Counted from the stretch's first letter, positions 1-12,418 are shown. The stretch is 64,000 bases of DNA from Pachyseris speciosa (GCA_016490735.1 JAEMWC010000020.1:1081001-1145000); one strand, 5' to 3'. Program-made: numbers and translations. Notes: a model not told the origin generated them from the letters alone.

Positions 1-736
1 AGAAATCAGAGGTGTACTTACGAGAAACATAGATATAAGTCCAAAGCATTTCGCAATTGTTTTGGCCATTAAAGTATCGTGCGTGCATTTTTGTGCTGAT
101 TCTACAGCTTTTAAGAGGTCTTGAGGTAAGATAAGTTTATTATATGCCCCGGATAAATAGGGCTGAAACGGAAGGCCATTATTCTTGTTTATGGTGTCTA
201 CGGCTAACATTACGCGTTGAAGGAAGTGTTACAGCTTGAAATTAGATTGCGAGTTAATAAAGTTTCGGTATATAAACCAGATAAGCTTTGCCTCACTTCT
301 CGTATGTTTACACGCAAACAACCCTATCTACACTTCGCATGTGCAATGTACAAGAGGAAGTGTTGATGAGTCAAAAATATAATTGCAACTGATTCAAAGA
401 AGGAAGAGAAAAAAATCACGAGGAGAAAGGAATAGGACAGAGGTTTCAACAATGAAACCACTCCAAGGAACGTGGGGTAGCCGATATTGCTAAGTATTTA
501 TGATTCTGTTCACGACAAGAGCCGATAGTGAAACCGTAACGCAAATTGCCAAAGCATTTCGCAATTGTTTTGGCCATTAAAGTATCGTGCGCGCATTTTT
601 GTGCTGATTCTACAGCTTTTAAGAGGTCTTGAGGTCAGTTAAGTTTATTCTACGCCCCGGATAAATAGAGCTGAAACGGTAGAGAATTAGGATATCATTT
701 CAACAACAAGGAAGCATTGGGCAAGCCACCGAATGG

Positions 737-744
737 TATATAAA
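737..744 (+). promoter_or_regulatory. TATA box of BRICHOS gene copy 1
   Basis: TATATAAA lies 112 bp upstream of the ATG at 856. The equivalent position in copy 2 also carries a TATA box inside a conserved flank (GGTATA..A..AGTTGACTT), which supports it as the core promoter. Transcription would start roughly 30 bp downstream, leaving a short 5' UTR. Position and conservation are seen in the sequence; function is inferred. Confidence 0.55.
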
Positions 745-855
745 CAGTTGACTTCAGCACTGCCTTCATAGCCGTTGGAGTATTTGGAAAACTCTTCTTC
801 TACGAGAAGAAAAAACTTAGCCGGCCCCTTTCTTGTACAAGAGTGACAAGCTAAC

Positions 856-3800
856 ATGGTAAGTTTACTTCAGAATTATTGCACTCTTTGCAACCTGAAA
901 GTTTTCACTTATTTATGGAGAAAATATAAACGTCGAGACATTACAAAATTCATGAATGCTGTTTCTTTTTTTCGCTAGGATTTCAAAGCGTTCATTCTGT
1001 GCTTTGCTTTCTTCGTGGTTACCGCATCAGGATCGCCACTTTGTAAATGTGCACAAACGAAGGTACACAAATGATTTCTTTGTGTGTTTTTGTCACTTGA
1101 GCATTTGTTATCATGTTAAGTTTTTGTCCATTTCCCAAGGCTTGTATTTGACAAAGGACGTCGATGTGATTTTCTCGCTGGTAAATTATTTCGATTGCAA
1201 AAATAAAAGATGAATGAAGTATTTGATATGAGGTGCGAAGGAACCAGCCTCGAAGAATCGAGAATAATAACCGCGGAATCCAGCGTATTTAATACATCAG
1301 TGAGTTGATAAATAGAATGATGAATTTTTTTTTTTTTTTTTCGTAGGATACGGTGTCGAAGTACAATCTTAAAGTGAAGGAGGGGAACAAAGAAGTCGAT
1401 GAAACCGTTGAAATCGACACTGAGAAGGAAACTGAGTCAATCAATATTCCAAGCAATGGCGATAACAGTACATCAGCCCCTGGAGAGGTCGATGTGGTTT
1501 TCGATTTCAAGTTGGTGAGTAACACCATGCATATGTACTGGGGGTGCAGTGGTACAATTAATAATATTGTTCCTTTTCTTTCCTGCGATCATTTCTTCTT
1601 CTTTTTATTTAATGACCCACGTGCTTCAGTACTGAACATTCCTAGCCTACACAACTACTTACCCACCCATCCACTAGCATATCTACCTACCTACCTACCC
1701 ACCCACCCACCAGCCTATCTACCTACTCACCGACCCACCCACCAGCCTATCTACCTACTCACCGACCCACCCACTTACCTCAACTACACTGTCTGTTTAT
1801 TTACCTAGTTTTCGTGCATTGGTTACGTCTATTTAATCACAGTTAGTCACTTGCGTATTAATTACCTTCTTCACATACTTTAATGATTCAGTAGTCAATC
1901 AGTCCTTTTATCGTCAGCCCTTTTCCTAAGTTAAACAGACAGGAAAGCAAAGTCTGTAGGTTAACTGGCTGATTAGCCAGCTAGCTAATTGCGCCAGGTC
2001 GGCTAATATATTTTCTCTTTTCTGTTGGCATAGAACATGGCCATGCATCGACTGTCCAATCAGAAGGCTTGTTTTCTGACCAACTCCACTGACAATCTGC
2101 CAAAGCCTGCCGACCTCAATAAACTTCTTGAACTCGTAAGTAGCAAACTTTGTTGCAAAGTTCATGAACATTGCCCTCGATGCAGATAAATATACTAACA
2201 TGTTTAATTGGTTTTGTTTTAATGAATTGTGGTTGTTTATTTCGTAAGAACTCGTTCATCGTTAGTGATAATCTTCCGGGTCATAGGGTTTACCTTGCCT
2301 GTCATTACATACATACTTTCATGTGCGTTCAAAAAGTTAGATCCTGGTAGTCAATCTGATTCGCCGAAAATCAGACTGTGTGAGCCGAACTGGCAACAAT
2401 TGGTGTTGCAAAGTCAATCCATCTTGGACCGATGTAGTTCCCTTTGGAATTAAACAAAATTGATATGGCATGTGACATTTAATTCGTTGTCAAGTCATTC
2501 TATTCCTAACTATTAAAGATCCGTTTGTAGACATAAAAAGCTCCAATTACTTGACTGAGTAGTGTAATGTTGACTCTTGGACACTGTCTTTATATGGTGC
2601 CGTTTTGAAGTGTCTGTCATTTTGCCAAACATTCTGCTGCAATCCGAATATCGCGATCGAGGCGATTTTAATTTTCAGTTGGACTTCTAAGAAATTTTTC
2701 ATCCTAATGATTTCAGATAGTATAGTGTTTTGACGATGGAAAAGGTTAGCTTTTATTCACCCCTAGGCTCAATGATCCTTCAATGTCATGTTTATCAGCT
2801 GATGTTGGAGAACTGTGAATAATTTTTCATTCTCATTTAGTTTTCAATTAACGATTTTGCAAACAAATGTAAACTAAGTTAAGCCTGAACCAAGCATTAA
2901 ATCTAAAATATGAATCTACGAATTGTGATTATAAGCAACCAATTTCTTCCTGTAGGAAAGTTCCCAGAAGGATGTGCAGCTTCAGACCCCGAAGACGGAA
3001 TATGAATATGTGGTTGACGGCACTCTTGATGATCGCTCAATTTTGAGTGATGAAATGGCGCACCTGTGCGCTAAGCTGCCTATTTATCGTGTGAAGGCAA
3101 TACGATCTGTGGTAGAAAAGGAGAAAATTCTAAAACGTAAGTAAAGCAGTTGTTAACTATTACATATTAAAATGTCTTTCACTCTGTGTAGTCTAATAGT
3201 GAAGTTCCTTTTTAGGCACGTTAATGTGTACTCGTGTTCTCGTTGTTTATTTCGTCATTCTCAAAAAAAATACCAGAGAATTGTTTCTTTGTATAGGAGA
3301 ATTTCTGCCCAGGAGTACAATTAGGATTCAAGCCTCGAATATCACTTGATTTAAGAGATTACGGGGTACTCATTGAGGGCCTTGAGAACTCGAGAGCGTT
3401 TCTCAAGTCCGAAGTAAGTTAAGACGGGACTTAACCTTAGCATCGTTTTTTAGCCGCTTATTTATAACGTGGATTTCACGTTGATATCTAGCCAATATTC
3501 TAGAAACCAGCAAAAGGGATTGGGAGATCATAAGGAGATAATTAAGGCGGAGCTACGCCTGAATACCATTTTTAGGTCGCTTAAAACATGGATTTAACGT
3601 AAATGTCTCGTTCGCATTTCAAGCAATCAAAAATCCCTAAGCTCATCTCCCGAAGCTATGTTGTTGGATATTTTGTGAATGTTTTGGTGATTTTGGGACA
3701 CATGTGGGAAGAAATAATTTTTCTCAAAGGATTAGTTAAATTGAGGGAAATCGGAAATTTGGAAGATTTAATAAAGGTTTAAAATTGGAATTTGAAGTTC

Positions 3801-4351
3801 GAAATTAGAAGGCGGCCACCAAACAGTTCCCCAGCAACCTGCAGTGCCCTTGTGAGGTGTCTACTGTCTGATGTAGCCTCCTTCGCAGCCGTTGTTTGAG
3901 TCCTTCCTATTCTCCCCCCCCCCCCCCCCCAACCAACGTCTGCTGAACCGAGCCAAACATGCCATTTCCATTGTGTCTGACTATCCAATCAGGAGGGAGA
4001 ATAGAACGGACCGCGAAGGAGGCTACTGTCTGGTGGTGTTTCAAAACATTTTTCCCCATTTCAATCCCTTCTTCAAACTCCTTAAACTCACGTGTACCCC
4101 CCCCCCCCCCCCACATAGGAAGGTTGGGGAAATTGGGTGCTGATCCCTAAATGCTTTGATGTAAATGGGGATGATAATTCACCACTGTCTTTATTTTATT
4201 TTTTATTTTTTTTCATCCTACAGGACGAAAACGCCAATCTTATTATAATTATTGTTGGCGGCAGCAAGTTAGATGTTGTTACTATTACTGCTACGCTCCG
4301 GGCTGTTGCGGCCAGAGGTGCTTTTGGCACGACGTATGGGTATGTAACTAA
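856..4351 (+). CDS. BRICHOS-domain secreted precursor of a Cys-rich peptide, copy 1 (six exons)
   Basis: Exons by splice sites and frame: ..858 (ATG only), 979-1062, 1347-1514, 2034-2135, 2956-3136, 4224-4351; all introns are GT-AG, phase 0 except the last (phase 1). The product is 221 residues. Residues 1-18 are a signal peptide (FILCFAFFVVTASG core). Residues 30-77 are acidic. A BRICHOS domain lies at about 78-165, with its Asp in VVFDFK and its two cysteines at 98 (KACFL) and 157 (HLCAKL). A furin-type RRKR follows at 180-183, then a 38-residue C-terminal peptide with eight Cys (C-x6-CC-x3-C-x4-CC-x3-C-x7-C). Established: BRICHOS pro-domains chaperone aggregation-prone peptides, and arenicin-type antimicrobial peptides of polychaetes are made this way. 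Inference: a secreted host-defence peptide released by a proprotein convertase. The longest single ORFs here hide the gene because exons are short. Another role, such as a venom or signalling peptide, cannot be excluded. Confidence 0.82.
1676..1790 (+). repeat. CCTA/CCCA-type simple repeat in intron 3 of copy 1
   Basis: Degenerate ACCTACCTACC/ACCCACCC units with a 34-bp higher-order repeat (CCAGCCTATCTACCTACTCA seen twice). A shorter version lies in the same intron of copy 2 (about 15763-15830), so the repeat predates the gene duplication and has expanded in copy 1. Confidence 0.7.
3425..4135. repeat. Dispersed repeat with poly-C tracts in the last intron of copy 1
   Basis: The segment carries the phrases TTAACCTTAGCATCGTTTTT, GGAAATTTGGAAGATTTAAT and CCAAACAGTTCCCCAGCAAC. 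These recur at about 5800-6225, 21260-21690 and, more diverged, 58620-58780. Within it are two poly-C runs (3916-3931 and 4098-4112). It looks like a medium-copy non-autonomous repeat; I could not define termini or target duplications. Confidence 0.55.
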
Positions 4352-4491
4352 CAAGAGAAACTTCCTGACTCACCAGCAAGGACGGTGTGCCAGCAAGGAT
4401 GAAGACCGAAAGTTAAATTAGGGTGGCTGAAGACAGCTTGTATAGTATCTGTACTTTAATTCAGTGACATTTCTTTCAAGTCGTTTTCCCC

Positions 4492-4693
4492 GTGTGGTGT
4501 CCTGGGGCCTACTTTGATCGTCACGTGACTTTGCTTCGTTGCGTTCTGATCTTGTGTTTTGTGTTGATGCCATGTGCTCGGTGTAACTTAGCTTTGTAGT
4601 TGTTTTTGCACGTTTAAAACACCACATATTTGGCGATGGGTGGCCTAGTTTGATCGTCACGTGACTATCAAACTAGGCCCCAGGACACCACAC
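4492..4693. mobile_element. 202-bp MITE with 38-bp inverted termini in the 3' region of copy 1
   Basis: The left end GTGTGGTGTCCTGGGGCCTA matches, in inverted orientation, the right end CTAGGCCCCAGGACACCACAC; pairing continues to the CACGTGAC inside. The homologous part of copy 2 (about 19840-19870) lacks this block, giving an empty-site comparison and showing insertion after the duplication. The superfamily is not assigned because the target duplication is unclear. Confidence 0.75.
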
Positions 4694-5191
4694 ATCGTAA
4701 ACTCGCAAAATTTAACAAAATGTAAGATCAGTAAAACTTAAGGCATCGTTATTTTGCCAAATATATTTGACTCTGTACCGTTAAGCAAAAACCGTATTTA
4801 GATCATACTATTTGCACCCTGTTTTGTTTTCTCATAATCTTGATAATTACAACTAAACTATAACAATAAGACGGCCTCTCACGAGTAGCTGCAGGAACAT
4901 AGTGAAGAAACTAAGATGGATTTGTCGGAGAGGAAACCAGTGAGAAATATGTCACCTCTGTTAGGTCCTAATCTTATTTTTTGTCTACGTTCAATGCAAA
5001 CTTCAGCATCGCTCTATCTTTTCAGTCCATATTTTAAAAGTAATTAACACCCCACTTTGCCTTTTTTCATCAACTAAGGTCCGTTACTGTTCAAATTGTC
5101 TTCAGCAAACCTTTAAACAAAATGATTTTAGTAGACCTGTTTTTGATTGACGTAAAATGTAATTAAAAATATAGCAATGTTGTTTAGCACA

Positions 5192-5197
5192 AATAAA
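5192..5197 (+). terminator. Candidate poly(A) signal of copy 1
   Basis: AATAAA sits in a block (CAAATAAAGGCACTTGCTTG) that is conserved downstream of copy 2 at 20350-20355 despite the different insertions between stop codon and signal. Conservation is the only support; the implied 3' UTR is about 0.85 kb in copy 1. Confidence 0.3.
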
Positions 5198-5249
5198 GGC
5201 ACTTGCTTGCGGAAGAAATGTGCTAAGTTTTGTTTTTACTTTTGGGGGC

Positions 5250-6396
5250 TGCCGGCCGACGATCCCTTTTTGACTCTAAAGTTATTACGCTTGCATAAAA
5301 TAAACACCAATAAAGTGATACGTGCGGAGAAGCTCATGAAACTCAGTAAAAACCATGCAACAGCAATGGTTTCTGAGCGCAGACGATAGCGGATCGGAGA
5401 TCGCAGATGGTAGACATCGTAAAGGGCGCAAACGATGGCAGAACAGACTGTAGCCATACATTTCGGTCAGCGGAAATGTCAAATGTACACGTGCGTTGTG
5501 CTGGCGTGAAAAATGGTGGACATCGGGGACGAAATTTTGCTGAAAGCAAATTCTTCTTTTAGTTCCAAAGCGTCAGCTTCAAAACCGTCGGGGCTTTCCA
5601 CATATTGATGAAAGAACTTCGTTTTTTCGACAGAGTACAGAATAGAAAAGATAGCGAGTAGCGTCAATAGCTAATCAGAGAACGGCAATCGTTATAGTAC
5701 GCTAGTAGATTTATACTAAAAGTGCATAGTCAACCCGCTTTCAAAAACTTAAACCACATCGAGGTGATATCTCCCTTTAAATGTCGATTTCTGCTAAGCA
5801 TGAAGGTTTAACCTAAACATCGTTTTTTAGCCGCTTTACAAAGATTTCACGTTGATATCTCGTCAGTTCGCGTTTAGTAAGCAATCCAAAATCCCTCTGC
5901 TCATCTCACAAAGCTATGTTATGGGATATTTTGTAAATGTTTTTGTGATTTTTGGTATATTTGGGAAGAGATAATTTTTCTCAAAGGATTAGTTAAATTG
6001 AGGGAAATCGGAAATTTGGAAGATTTAATAAAGGTTTAAATTGGAATTTGAAGTTAGAAATTTGTAGACGGACACCAAACAGTTCCCCAGCAACCTGCAG
6101 TGACCTTGTGGGGTGTCAACTAACTGGAAGTGTTTCAAAACATTTTTACTCCATTATAATCCCTTCCTTAAACTCCTTACAATTTCATACAAATTCACGT
6201 TTAGCCCCACCTTAAGTGGTTCAATTTCACTGTTTCTAATTTGCTCATAACCTACTTGTTTTCATAGTATAACTTTTTGAACACAAGCGTTTAATGTTCA
6301 CAATTGTATCGTCAAGGTAGACAATGGTAAAGCTTGGGAAACAAAGTAACACCATGAATGATTGAAAAATAGTCATGATGGGATGTGAGCTGACAA
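5250..6396. other. Duplicated downstream flank and dispersed repeats, no gene seen
   Basis: About 5390-5570 matches 20800-20965 (the flank of copy 2), so the duplicated block extends past both genes. About 5625-5725 is an inverted relative of the MITE interior at about 21960-22070. About 5800-6225 is another copy of the dispersed repeat at 3425. No coding exon could be supported here. Confidence 0.5.
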
Positions 6397-6556
6397 CACA
6401 TCTTGACTTCAAGTTTAGTGACCGGATTAGGAGAATTTAAACATGGAACTTCAATTGCACGGAAAGAAAACCAAGAATTCTGCAGGGAAAAGATGTTAAT
6501 TACTCTGTAGAAAAAGACACTTTCATATTTTATGTTGTCTTTGCAAACACCAAATG

Positions 6557-6860
6557 ACGGTTAGCTCAGTGGTAGAGCACCGGACTACCGTGCGGAAGGT
6601 CGCGGGTTCAAACCCCGGCCGGACCAACACTCAGGGTCTTTAAATAACTGAGGGGAAAGTGCTACCTTTGTAATGACATCTACAAACGGTTAGACTTTCT
6701 AGTCTTCTCGGATAAGGACGATAAACCGTAGGCCCCGTCTCACAACTCTTCATAATTCTCTGATTCTGTGGGACGTAAAAGAACCACTAGGGACGTAAGA
6801 AAACTCTGGCAGTGACCACCCCTAGTGTCTGTCTTCATTTGATATTGACATTACGGGGCA
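6557..6860 (+). mobile_element. tRNA-derived SINE (full head)
   Basis: The head has a box A (TAGCTCAGTGGT) and a box B (GGTTCAAACCCC) with tRNA-like spacing, then a body (GACATCTACAAACGGTTAGA ... GGGACGTAAAAGAACCACTA). The anticodon arm does not pair well, and the same body follows similar heads elsewhere in the window, so this is a SINE rather than a working tRNA. It sits in a repeat whose uninterrupted relative is at about 24640-24790: both read CAAACACCAAATGAC, where the SINE head begins here. Confidence 0.75.
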
Positions 6861-6979
6861 CTCATAACTCAACTTCATTAATTGTAAACTGCATTATAAG
6901 CAGTCTGGCAAAGTCCCCCGACCAGTGTTGTAATGCGCATTTGAATATTGCATAAAAAATGCGCAATATAAATGTGATA

Positions 6980-6980
<1 letters not shown>

Positions 6981-7037
<57 letters not shown>
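6981..7037. repeat. (ATT)n microsatellite
   Basis: About 19 uninterrupted ATT units. It creates poly-Ile and poly-Asn reading frames on the minus strand that are not genes. Confidence 0.95.
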
Positions 7038-7039
<2 letters not shown>

Positions 7040-7044
7040 AAAAT

Positions 7045-8110
7045 AACGCATACCGCAGGATATCTGTTGAGTACGCACTACGAATATTGAGGGCGCTGTG
7101 ACCATATTTGGGTATTGTGACCATGTGTTGTTCGATCGCCGACCGGTTAGCTCAGTTGGTAGAGCACCGGACTACCGTGCGGGAAGTGTTGCCCTTGTAA
7201 TGACATCTACAAACGGTTAGACGGTTAGACTTTCTTTTCCTCTTGGATAAGGACGATAAACACTTCGTCCCGTCTCACAGCACATACCTCTTACTAACCG
7301 AGTTCGAGGTCCGTAGTGTAAGTGACGGACCGAGTTTTTTCCCTTTGATTTATAGCCCAAGAGCGAAGCGCGGGAAAGAAAACTAGTTGAAGTCAAGCGG
7401 GTCGTACTGTAGAATGCGGCCCGCACAATAATATTGACCAATCACAGCGCGCGCACTAAGTAAGATAATTTCACTTAATCTGACTCTGTGGGGCGTAAAA
7501 GAACCACTAGGGATGTAACAAAACTAGATAGATACATAGATAGTCTTTATTTATCCACGGACAATTCATCAGCTATCAATATGCATTAAATGGATAAAAT
7601 ACTATTTATAAAACACTATACTTAAAACATAGACCTAACTAAAAGCTGCTTTCCACGAATGCCGTGCCGTGCCTCAACCCTAGTGTCTGTTCTAATTCGA
7701 TATTCAGATTACGGGGGCACTCACTGGCACATTTGCATTTGAACGAGTCTTCGCTCGTATGCGATATGTGGATAAATAACAGTAATTGGATAAATAATGT
7801 TGCTCAAATAACCAACCAGGCGCTTATCACCAAGTTAGCTCTAATTATTTCATATCCAGAAGGAGCCCGAGTAGAATTTATTGAAACCTCTACGACACAT
7901 AATTATAAATCCGAACAATAATGTAAAAAATGAATTCAGAGAAAGATAAAACCGATACGTAAAAGGAAACATTTGTCGATCACATGACTAAACAAAAAAA
8001 AGGGCGCGAAAAACCTTTCGATGAGTTGCAACGTTCCTGGGCAAAGTTAAATGAATAGAGCGTTTTCAAATGACGTCACGGCGGCCATGTTGGGTTTGCA
8101 AACTAAGCCT
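7045..8110 (+). mobile_element. Composite repeat with box-B-deleted SINE, copy A
   Basis: Starts near ACGCATACCGCAGGATATCT and ends near GCGGCCATGTTGGGTTT. The whole ~1 kb recurs at 26668-28177. It contains a SINE (from 7142) whose box B region is missing: GTGCGG joins directly to GAAGTGTTGCCC. After it come a GATAGATA tract and TTTATTTATCCACGG-type sequence that looks like a retroelement 3' end. Because both copies share the same internal deletion, the block moved or was duplicated as a unit. Confidence 0.65.
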
Positions 8111-8968
8111 ATTTGGCCTTATGATCATGATATCTAGTGAAACTAAACTGTTTCTTGATGGAGCCGTGAGGCAGTTCACTATCGGCCCTTGTACAGAGTC
8201 ATTTTGAAAAATCAAACACACAACAAAATCATTTCTGCCCTTTTCCTTCTTGTGCATTTTTTCTCTTCTGTCTTCATATCAGTTGCTGTTATATTATTCA
8301 CACATCACGTGACCGTTTGTCTCTGCTTTTGAACATTTAATATGCATGCATATGATCTTTTTAGCGCAATGAATCAGCTTCCTTCAGCGATTAGAATACT
8401 GCGCAAGTACAGCGAGTTTTCCAAAACGTGTTACTTTCCATGTTTCAGTTCAGTTTCAGCGTGAAGCTTGTCGCCAGACTTGACCTCATGACTGACCTGC
8501 AACACGAAATACTTTGTTCTCGAACGCAATTTTTTCTCTGTGATAAAAATTAATAATCACTTGCTTATCACACGGAACATCAGAGCATGAGTCCTGAAGA
8601 CAGCAATCTAGGCGAATGCTGAGCTGTGGTGCTCAGGTCGTATTAATTGATACCACTGAAAATAGGCTCATAGCCGTAGCCAAGAAACAGTCTTTCTTTA
8701 TAGATCCGACTGGAGAGTCAGGTAACATGCCACCCCCCCCCCCCCCCCAACCCACCCCTTCTTTTCCCTCACCCCATGGGAATTCAAGAGTATTCCTTTA
8801 CTTGGCAAACTGCATACGATCCTTATGGTTGTTCGTTGTTGTAGTAGTGCCCTGAACCTGCACCAAAACGAAGTAAACATGAAGGATAAACACTGCTTTA
8901 ATTCTTTAACCTAAAAATCACAGTCTTTCGAGTTGTCATATCGACACAAAACTGTTATTATAGTAAAC
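8110..8968. other. Intergenic, no gene seen
   Basis: AT-rich sequence with a poly-C tract at about 8732-8748. Only short random frames are present. Confidence 0.4.
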
Positions 8969-9370
8969 GCCCGGGTGGAGGTACTCCCTTATATGGGCGA
9001 TATAAGTATATGCGGCCCGAAAGAGTGTGGGTTTTTAGCCGTTTTGGTCTTAAATAGGGTGTCGATTTTGACCATTTTGGTGTGAAATAGGGTATGGTTT
9101 GTGCACTATAGTCTCGAATTTAGTATGTTTGTTAGAAAAAGCTACTTCCGCATCATTAGGCCATGAGACCACCAACAAAAGCCCTTTGCAAATTTTGTTT
9201 ACACCAACCGTGTAAGTGAAATAGGTAAGAATTAAGGTATTGAATTTTTGGTCAGGTCTGAAATAGGGTGGGGAAAATCTCAGATTTTTGTCTGAAATAG
9301 GGCAAGGATTTCACGAAGCGGGCCGCACACCCCCACCCAATTTTTCTAGGAGTACCCCCTGGGCCCGGGC
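8969..9370. mobile_element. MITE-like repeat with CCCGGG ends
   Basis: The left end CCCGGGTGGAGGTACTCCC is mirrored by the right end GGAGTACCCCCTGGGCCCGGG. Internal phrases such as TTAAATAGGGTGTCGATTTT and GAAATAGGGTATGG repeat with variation. I recall similar CCGGGGGGGTACTCCC repeats as abundant in anthozoan genomes; the inverted ends are directly visible. Confidence 0.6.
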
Positions 9371-9704
9371 AGCACACGGCTTGTCGGCTCAGAGGATACA
9401 TCCTAGAAAAGCTTTTATGGATATGTGCCCCGTGAGAGATGTGCTGTCTTAACCTCTTGGTCTGAAAATGGGTGCAGTTTATAACCATTTGGTCTCAAGT
9501 CTGGAAACGTGACTGCATGGTTTTCACGCCATACGCCCGACCAACAGAATTCGCCTCTGTCATTCTCTTTTTCTTATCTCTGAGTAAATTTTAGAAATTT
9601 GAGCCCACGCCCGCCGACAAAAGCGCGCCATGAAGTTCTCAATTTTTTCGGGTGCGATTGTAAACTGCAGAGTAGCAAACATTGGCAATAAAAGCCAAAG
9701 TTTC

Positions 9705-11868
9705 TGTGTCGTTTCGCCGTTGTCAAAGTAGCTACTAAAAGAAACCATCCAAGTCTAAACATTCAATCAGACTCGATTCGTGCAAAAGTGTTTGTATAAA
9801 TCATTCAAATTCCTCAGTATGCAAATTTAGCTCACGCTTCTTTACAACTCGCATAGTTTGTTCCTTGTCGAAGTAACCTTGACAACGGTAAAACAATCAT
9901 CTTGTTATGATTAGTAGGCCATTATTCTTGTTTCTTGTTTATTTTTTATGTGTCTACGGCTAACATAACGCGCTGAAGGAAGTGCTTGTGTCACAGCTTG
10001 AAATAAGATTGCGAGGTAATAAAGTTTCGGTAAATAAACCAGATAAGCTTTGCCTAACTTCTCTTATGTTTACACGCAAACAACCCTATCTACACTACGC
10101 ATGTGCAACGTACAAGAGGAAGTGTTGATGAGTCAAAAATATAATTGCAACTGATTCAAAGAAGGAAGAGAAAAAAATCACGAGGAGAAAGGAATAGGAC
10201 AGAGGTTTCAACAATGAAACCATTCCAAGCAACATGGGGTAGCCGATATTGCTAAATATTTATGATTCTACTCACGACAAGAGCCGATAGTAAACCGTAG
10301 CGCAAATTGTTAGGAACACCAGTTTCACTATCATGACTGAGTTCATTTTTTTTTTAATAAAAGTATCCGATAATTCACGCGTAATTGCTCTCAGATTTTG
10401 GAGTCCCGTTGGTGAAAAGGATTGAAGTGGGGTTCCTATATTCTATTTTGTAAAAAAAATGTCTTGTTTTTCAATTCGAAATTTTCCCGAGCTAAAAACT
10501 TCACTGACAATCTCAGTAAACACCAGGGGGTTCAGGCTGATCAAGTTCTTATTTACTGGCTGCTTAATGAGAGATCAACCTGAAAATGTTCTTAAAATGA
10601 TTTTAAAATTTGTTTCAGAAATACTATACATGATACATTACTAAAGGTATAATTACTTAACATAAAATGTTTTATTACTTACACTTAAATCCAGTACACC
10701 ATAGTACTTTAACATGAGTTACTGTATTGCTTTCTTATTCTGGCATCCGCTTTCGTTTTATATAAGAACATATTTTGTTTATCAGACTGAATTGGTTCTT
10801 ATATACATGGTGCCTCATTGGCCAACGTTCAGCCTGATGTTCTTAATTCACTTGTTCCTATATGCGGGTGTTAACTGTGCTCCAAACTAAACAAGGTCAA
10901 TTCTTTTGGAGGTTGATATACGGTTTCCAAAGGGAAAATTGGAGTAGAACAAAGAACTACAAAGAAGTGTTTACTATGGTACATTCGTTTCGGTAATAAA
11001 ATCGCCGAGAGTGCGTAGGTAAAAAAGAAATGAATTAATGTGTTCATTTCACTACGGTCATAAGCACTGCACTACAACAGAACTGCAAAACATGTGCCGT
11101 CAAGTTGGGTAATGTAGTGTTTGGAGGCGAAGTAACACCATGGAGAATGTACAAATAGCAATATGATTGGATGAGAAATACTGATTTTAATTAGAACTTC
11201 TCCAGGCGCTGGATAGACTTAGGTTTAGGAAAGTCAAACATCGAATTTTGAAAGAAACTGCGATGAAAGCTGCAAGAAAATGACACTAATTTATCTTATT
11301 TCAGTTCATAAACAACACTAAAATAAACCGTGTTGTAAAGAATTGTAAACTATTCACTTAGGAAAATGCATTAGAAAGGTATTATTGATAAGATGAGATT
11401 AAAATACTTTAGCAAACGATGAAGACGACAACTTCTGCTGGAGCTAACAAGAGGTCTTGAGGTCAATTTTAATGACATTCACAGCGTTACAAAGCTGCCA
11501 TCAGACGAAAAAAAGTAGGAAGAAAAGTTAGAGTGTTGAAAAACAGCAAGACAAAGCGGCGAACAAAACAACGGCAAAAATTAGTTTCTGTAGAAGACAC
11601 TGATTTTGGGGTTTTACTTTTTACAAACAAGGAACGACACGTAGTAATGCCATACTAGAACTGATTTCCCAGATCATAACAAGAGGATTGTTTTACCATT
11701 AAACAAACTATGCAACCGAGCCTAAATAAGCTTCAGTTAAATTTGCATAGTGAGGAACACGAATCGAGTGTCATTGAATGTTTGCCCTGGACTTAGACTC
11801 GCTTAATTCGTTTCTTTTAATAGTTACTTTGACGGTTTGACAATGGCAAAACGAAACCGACTTGTTGA
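9705..11868. repeat. Inverted repeat pair flanking about 1.8 kb
   Basis: The segment 9705-9911 (GTCGTTTCGCCGTTGTCAAAG ... AAAACAATCATCTTGTTATG) is matched in inverted orientation by 11683-11868 with moderate divergence and small indels. Between them, 9918-10320 repeats the promoter-upstream segment at 176-548, and 10545-10720 is related to 38100-38270. No coding exon is supported inside. Confidence 0.5.
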
Positions 11869-12418
11869 TTTTATCGTCAGTTGTTTCCTTGTCTGGGTTT
11901 TCGACCGCACCAAAACCTGCTTAAGTTTACTAAAATTTACCTAGAGATAAACGAAAAGCGAATACGACAGAGGAGAATTCTATTTTAGGTGTACTGCATA
12001 AAGCCATGCAGTTAACAGTATCCAGACTTGGGTCCAAATGATTGAAAACTACTACCATTCTTAGACCATGCGACTCAGGCAACACATCTCAGGACGAGGC
12101 ACATGCTCATCAAGGACTGAGTACACTTCGAAGTACCCCCCGAGAACGCCAAGTCGACTATTTTAACATTTTGTATGACCACTCGAAAGAAAGGAAGTGA
12201 CAACCCCCATACACTTCCCCTCCGCAGGCTCTGCAGGTCGATAGCGTTAACATTTTGTGCCGAAACAGATTGGTGTTCATGTTAGGCAAACATCCGATCA
12301 GTTTTAGTCCTTCAAGCTTACTTCGTTTGGTTCGTGGCTTTTTGTTTATCAAAGCCGGGAGCAACAACAAAAAAAACATGAAGATTGTATCCGATCGTAT
12401 ACCGTTTGCCAAGCCCGG

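Noticed and set aside
1353..1808. 151-codon single-frame ORF starting in BRICHOS copy 1 exon 3
   Set aside because: It runs through the GTGAGT donor into intron and the CCTA repeat; splicing to 2034 gives the homologous product seen in copy 2.
3892..4143. Proline-rich frames around poly-C tracts (also 8616-8855)
   Set aside because: Caused by C homopolymers in intron or intergenic repeats.
6557..6627. A functional tRNA gene
   Set aside because: Box A and box B are present, but the anticodon arm pairs badly and the same non-tRNA body follows at several sites, so it is a SINE head.
6878..7124. Minus-strand frames with poly-Ile or poly-Asn runs
   Set aside because: They are translations of the (ATT)n microsatellite and show no protein features.
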